From positions 1 to 64,000 of the forward strand of contig JACKCW010000001.1 in assembly GCA_020633845.1 (NCBI GenBank): DNA of 64,000 nucleotides, written 5' to 3'. A program made the position numbers and the translations under genes. The stretch's first letter is position 1. Each line of letters opens with the position of its first letter. Source of the DNA: Caryophanales bacterium (GTDB lineage Bacteria > Bacillota_I > Bacilli_A > Izemoplasmatales > UBA1188). The notes under the pieces were generated by a model that was not told the DNA's origin, did no database searches, and worked only from the letters and a program-made list of their open reading frames with translations. Of the stretch, positions 60,283 through 64,000 are shown piece by piece.

Positions 60283-63200
60283 CTAAAGACCCAAATCTAA
60301 ACTAAGTTGGTTATCTTCCGGTATTTCGTCGAAACAACCGAGATCTTTCATTTTCTCCATCACAGTTTTTGATGTTGATGTTCTTCTCATAAAATCGGAC
60401 TGTGTGGAAAAAGGTTTTTCTTCTCTGGCGTTAATTATCGATAAAGCGCAGTTTTCTCCGAGAGAATCCACCGCAATAAAAGGCATATAGAGTCCGGATT
60501 CGTCGTCTGCTACTCTAAAGTCGGCCGCACTAGATTTGTATAAGTCAACCCCATAGAACTTAAAGCCTCTCACGCACATCTCAAGAGAAATTTCCAGGGT
60601 GGTAATCAAGTCTTCGTCTTTAGCCTTTCTTTCATTTTGCGGTATAGCGTTTAATCGATCTAATTCAATTCTGATGCTGGAAACACCGCCGGTCATGACT
60701 GAAATATCAAAAGCGTTCATTTTCTTCGATAAAATCGCACTATAGAAATATATCGGTCGATATAATTTAAACCACGCAATTCTAAGAGCCATGATAACAT
60801 AAGCGGTCGCATGGGCTTTCGGGAACATATATTTAATTTTCGAGCAAGACCATAAATACCATTCCGGTACTTTGTATTGTTTTAAATTATCCACAATTAA
60901 AGCCCATTTATCTTCATCTTTGGAAGGTTTTCCTTTTCTTACAAATTCCATGGTTTGGAAGGCTAAATCGGCTGGAACTCCGTCGGAAATAAGGTCAATC
61001 ATAATATCGTCTCGGCAGCCGATAACGTCTTTAAATGGAATCTTCGGAAAACCTTTCGCTTCGCCATTTAATAAATCCTCGGTATTTCCTCTCCAAGTAT
61101 CGGTTCCGTGTGAAAGACCGGATACCTTCACAAGTTCGCCAAATGATTTAGGACGTGCTTCATCTAAAAGCCCTCTAACGAAATTAGTGCCGAATTCGCT
61201 TATTCCGTAGGTGGCGACACTAGATTTAATATCGGAAGGAGTAACACCTATTACTTCGGTTCCGTTCATCATTTTATATACTTTAGGGTCGTTAACCGGA
61301 ATATGGAAGGCATCTTTAAAAGGAAATTTTTCCGGATGAGCTTCGACAAATTTCATCAAGTATCTAATAACCGTCGGATCATCATGCCCGAGGACATCCA
61401 GTTTAAATAAATTCTTTTCAAAAGAGTGGTAATCAAAATGGGTAATCATCCAGGATCTATCCACCGAGTCCCCTGGATACTGTACCGGCGTAACTTCGTA
61501 TATTTCGTGATTTTCCGGCACTACTACGATTCCGCCCGGGTGTTGAGAAGAAGTTTTTTTAACCCCGGTTATTTGGAGAGAAAGCGCCTCAATTTCGGCT
61601 TTCCTATGATAAACAGGACTAATTCCTTCCGCGATATTATCCTTATCGCAGTCATCAAAATAATCACGGACAATTGAATAAGCCGTCTTTGATTGACATG
61701 TTAAAATAGTGCCAGCCCTAAAGGCTTTATATTCACCGAAAAGTTCGCGGATATATTCATGAATATCGCTTTGGTTTTCGCCGGAGAAGTTTAAATCTAT
61801 ATCCGGAGTTTTCGGGTTTTCTGGGACTCCTAAGAATGTTTCAAACGGAATATCGTGTCCATCTTTTTCAAGGGCGGTACCGCAGATTGGACATACTTCG
61901 TCCGGAAGGTCAAATCCGGATTCGACATTGGCTAAAATATTTTGGAATTTTTCTTCATCGGGACGAAGTCCGTATTTTCTTTTTTCTTCTTCCGTCATCT
62001 TAAACGCACTATAATGACACTTCGGGCATCTGTAGTGAGGCGGAAGAGAATTAACTTCAGTTATATCCATTAAATGCGCAACGAAAGAAGACCCGACCGA
62101 TCCTCTCGAGCCGACCACATACCCGTCGTCTCTGGATTTCTTCACAAGAAGATAAGATATCAAATAGATAGTTGAAAATTTATTTTCCACTATCGCGCTC
62201 ATTTCATGTTTGATTCTGTCTAAAACCATACCCGGAAGCAGTTCTCCGTATAAGGAATAAGCCTTATTATAAACGGTATCAATAACGTATTGTTCGGCCG
62301 ACTCAATGCCTTTTTCCTTTAGGAAATCGTCTTGAGGCGGGAAAGCCTCATCGCTAAAGGATTCAACATAATCACAGGCATCCGCAATCATGTTGGTATT
62401 CATAACGACAATTTCGTAGGCTCTCTTATCACCGAGGAAGGCAAACTCTTCTAGCATTTCTTTCGTGGTCATAAAATATTCGGCCGGAATTTCTTTTTCT
62501 CTTTTTAAATAATGGAATCTGGCTTTTCCTACTTGCGGCGTATCCACTAAAATTTTCCGGTAAATTAAATCTTCTTTATTTACCTGGTGACAGTCTCCCG
62601 TCGCGCAAACCGGTATATTATATTTATCCGCCATCTTAATGATTCTCTTCATAGTATCCGTAACGCAATAAACGTAGTCGTCCATATGATAAGAATAATA
62701 GATGAATGAATTTAAAGGCTGGAGTTCAATATAATCATAAAAACCGATAACCTGTTCCATTTTTTCATCGCTTTCGTTAAAAGCAATATCAAAGAAATAA
62801 GAATTTCGGCAGCCAGAGCCCACTAATATCCCTTCACGATATTTTTCGAGAACGGCCTTCGTAACTAATGGCTCGTCGGCAAAATACTCCGTAGAGGCGA
62901 TGGAAAGAATATGATAGAGATTAATTAATCCCTGATGATTCTTGGCCAGCAAATTAATATGAACCGGGTAAGGATATTTAAAGGCTTCTTTTTTATCGAC
63001 AATCGTATTAATTTCGCTATGGTATTTAATCCCTCTTTTTTTCAGTTCCAGAAGCATATGTAAGAATATTTCTTCAGTGGCGGTCGCATCGTCTAAGGCC
63101 CTGTGGTGTTGTTTGAGTTCAACATTTAAAAGTTTCGCCAAAGCGTCTAGAGTATATCTCTTATGATTAGGGTAGAGTATTTTACCAAGAATTAAGGTAT

Positions 63201-64000
63201 CGATTACCGGGAATTTCTCAAAATAAATATCCAGGTCTTTAAAATTTTTGTATAGGTGCCCAATATCGAAAGAAGCGTTATGGGCTACTAAAATTGAACC
63301 CTTGATAAAATCAAGGAAGTCTTTAAGAACTTCTTCTCTGTTTCTCGCTTTTTCTACGTCTTTTTTGGTGATCCCGGTTAATTCCACTACCGAGTAGTGA
63401 ATATTCTTCTCTGGGTTAACAAGTTCGGAAAACCGGCCGATTATTTGGTTTTGTTTGATTTTAACCGCCGATACTTCAATGATTCTTTCATAGTTAACGG
63501 AAATACCGGTTGTTTCAAGGTCAAAGACAACATAGGTGGCATCGTCTAAGGCAATGTCTTTAGGTTCATATGCCGGAACTACTTCCTCTTCGTCGACAAA
63601 AAGAAGCTCCAATCCATAAAGCGGTTTTATGGAAGCATCTTTTTTAGTAAGGCTATATAGGTCATGATAACTTTGGACTGAACCATGATCACTTACAGCC
63701 AAAGCTTTATGTCCGAATATCTTAGCCGCTTCAAAATATTGGCTCATCTCCGGGACACCATCAAGAGCGCTCATTTTAGTATGTAAATGAAGTTCGACTC
63801 TTTTTTCTTCTTCATTATCGACTCTTAAAGTAATCGGTGCAATTGAAGATGAATGTTTCATGTTGGTGATGTTCATATAACCATAAGAACCAAAATTATT
63901 AAATCTTGGGTAGCATTGAACTGAAGCATTCATTCCCGTTTCCAATTTTTGGAAATAGTTTTCTTCCGCCTTGTCGTTTATCCTTTTCATGCAGTAAATA
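60283..64000 (-). CDS. polC: DNA polymerase III PolC-type alpha subunit (5' end outside window)
   Basis: Gram-positive replicative polymerase with built-in proofreading. Counted from the first in-window ATG (63990): PHP domain VELHLHTKMSALDG from about 66, exonuclease motif FDLETTGIS from 156, zinc knuckle CPKCHYSAF...CPICG, palm signature PDIDLNFSGENQ, and C-terminal duplex/OB domain ending SLDLGL. Codons for I-Y-C stay open upstream of that ATG to the window edge, and about 250 N-terminal residues (domain I and OB fold) of a normal 1,430-residue PolC are missing, so the real start lies beyond 64000. Followed by the BaxI-like gene. Confidence 0.97.
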   Translation of the reverse strand, partial: IYCMKRINDKAEENYFQKLETGMNASVQCYPRFNNFGSYGYMNITNMKHSSSIAPITLRVDNEEEKRVELHLHTKMSALDGVPEMSQYFEAAKIFGHKALAVSDHGSVQSYHDLYSLTKKDASIKPLYGLELLFVDEEEVVPAYEPKDIALDDATYVVFDLETTGISVNYERIIEVSAVKIKQNQIIGRFSELVNPEKNIHYSVVELTGITKKDVEKARNREEVLKDFLDFIKGSILVAHNASFDIGHLYKNFKDLDIYFEKFPVIDTLILGKILYPNHKRYTLDALAKLLNVELKQHHRALDDATATEEIFLHMLLELKKRGIKYHSEINTIVDKKEAFKYPYPVHINLLAKNHQGLINLYHILSIASTEYFADEPLVTKAVLEKYREGILVGSGCRNSYFFDIAFNESDEKMEQVIGFYDYIELQPLNSFIYYSYHMDDYVYCVTDTMKRIIKMADKYNIPVCATGDCHQVNKEDLIYRKILVDTPQVGKARFHYLKREKEIPAEYFMTTKEMLEEFAFLGDKRAYEIVVMNTNMIADACDYVESFSDEAFPPQDDFLKEKGIESAEQYVIDTVYNKAYSLYGELLPGMVLDRIKHEMSAIVENKFSTIYLISYLLVKKSRDDGYVVGSRGSVGSSFVAHLMDITEVNSLPPHYRCPKCHYSAFKMTEEEKRKYGLRPDEEKFQNILANVESGFDLPDEVCPICGTALEKDGHDIPFETFLGVPENPKTPDIDLNFSGENQSDIHEYIRELFGEYKAFRAGTILTCQSKTAYSIVRDYFDDCDKDNIAEGISPVYHRKAEIEALSLQITGVKKTSSQHPGGIVVVPENHEIYEVTPVQYPGDSVDRSWMITHFDYHSFEKNLFKLDVLGHDDPTVIRYLMKFVEAHPEKFPFKDAFHIPVNDPKVYKMMNGTEVIGVTPSDIKSSVATYGISEFGTNFVRGLLDEARPKSFGELVKVSGLSHGTDTWRGNTEDLLNGEAKGFPKIPFKDVIGCRDDIMIDLISDGVPADLAFQTMEFVRKGKPSKDEDKWALIVDNLKQYKVPEWYLWSCSKIKYMFPKAHATAYVIMALRIAWFKLYRPIYFYSAILSKKMNAFDISVMTGGVSSIRIELDRLNAIPQNERKAKDEDLITTLEISLEMCVRGFKFYGVDLYKSSAADFRVADDESGLYMPFIAVDSLGENCALSIINAREEKPFSTQSDFMRRTSTSKTVMEKMKDLGCFDEIPEDNQLSLDLGL

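Noticed and set aside
1..64000. CRISPR arrays, insertion sequences, prophage genes, tRNA or rRNA genes, toxin-antitoxin pairs
   Set aside because: Looked for repeats, transposase or phage-like proteins and cloverleaf-like segments; none was found in this densely packed core region.

Overview
The window is a core, housekeeping-rich stretch of a low-GC Gram-positive-type bacterium (Bacillota, Bacilli-like, possibly one of the uncultivated gut Bacilli/Mollicutes-related orders; this placement is inference). Support comes from a PolC-type replicase, RicT, FakA/DAK2, Mini-III, a SigH-like sigma factor, a group II ECF transporter module, T-box and preQ1 regulation, strong AGGAGG ribosome sites, and gene neighbourhoods that match Bacillus subtilis. 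UGA is a true stop (ecfA2, infA, rpsE and queT end in TGA, mostly inside ATGA overlaps), so this is not a code-4 mycoplasma. Pyruvate:ferredoxin oxidoreductase points to anaerobic fermentation.

Layout. All but four genes are on the minus strand, so the likely replication direction is from high to low coordinates, with the origin beyond the right edge. 1-6374: yitT (partial), metG, a DJ-1-like gene, rsmI, an adenine-N6 methyltransferase, ricT, holB and tmk, in the order of the Bacillus tmk-metS region. 6452-10051: truA with an unusual N-terminal extension and the ECF energy module ecfT-ecfA2-ecfA1. 10208-11584: a plus-strand aldehyde dehydrogenase with its own promoter and operator-like repeats, inserted between rplQ and ecfA1. 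11631-25203: the S10-spc-alpha ribosomal superoperon rpsJ to rplQ, without map. 25590-31521: rplL, rplJ, rplA, rplK, a HAD phosphatase, nusG, secE, rpmG, a SigH-like factor, rlmB, mrnC and then cysS (to 32852). 32943-37558: a cold-shock protein, a PIG-L deacetylase and PFOR. 37707-41809: an unknown membrane protein, rsmH, rpmF, DUF177, queT and divergent tmcAL. 41810-50801: an HTH/TPR-like regulator, nth, dnaD, rnc, plsX, recG, a DNA alkylation repair protein, fakA and rpmB. 50844-64000: htrA, rpe, rsgA, pfkA, rlmN, pheT, pheS, a Bax-inhibitor-like protein and polC (its 5' end runs off the window).

How they work together. Most of the content builds and matures the translation apparatus: about 33 r-proteins, rRNA and tRNA modification, two r-protein operon leaders, a tRNA-Phe T-box, and a queuosine-precursor transporter under a preQ1 switch. 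The ECF module at 7.4-10 kb is the probable energy source for QueT at 40 kb. The rest covers replication and repair (polC, holB, dnaD, nth, recG, alkylation repair), phospholipid entry (plsX, fakA), glycolysis and pyruvate oxidation (pfkA, PFOR).

I found no mobile element, CRISPR array, tRNA or rRNA gene. The most interesting signals are regulatory: a complete preQ1-I riboswitch architecture in front of queT-DUF177-rpmF; a candidate non-ATG (AUU) start for the sigma factor; an undescribed-looking S10-operon leader with SD-flanking alternative pairing; and near-perfect palindromic operators at the PFOR, aldehyde dehydrogenase and fakA promoters.
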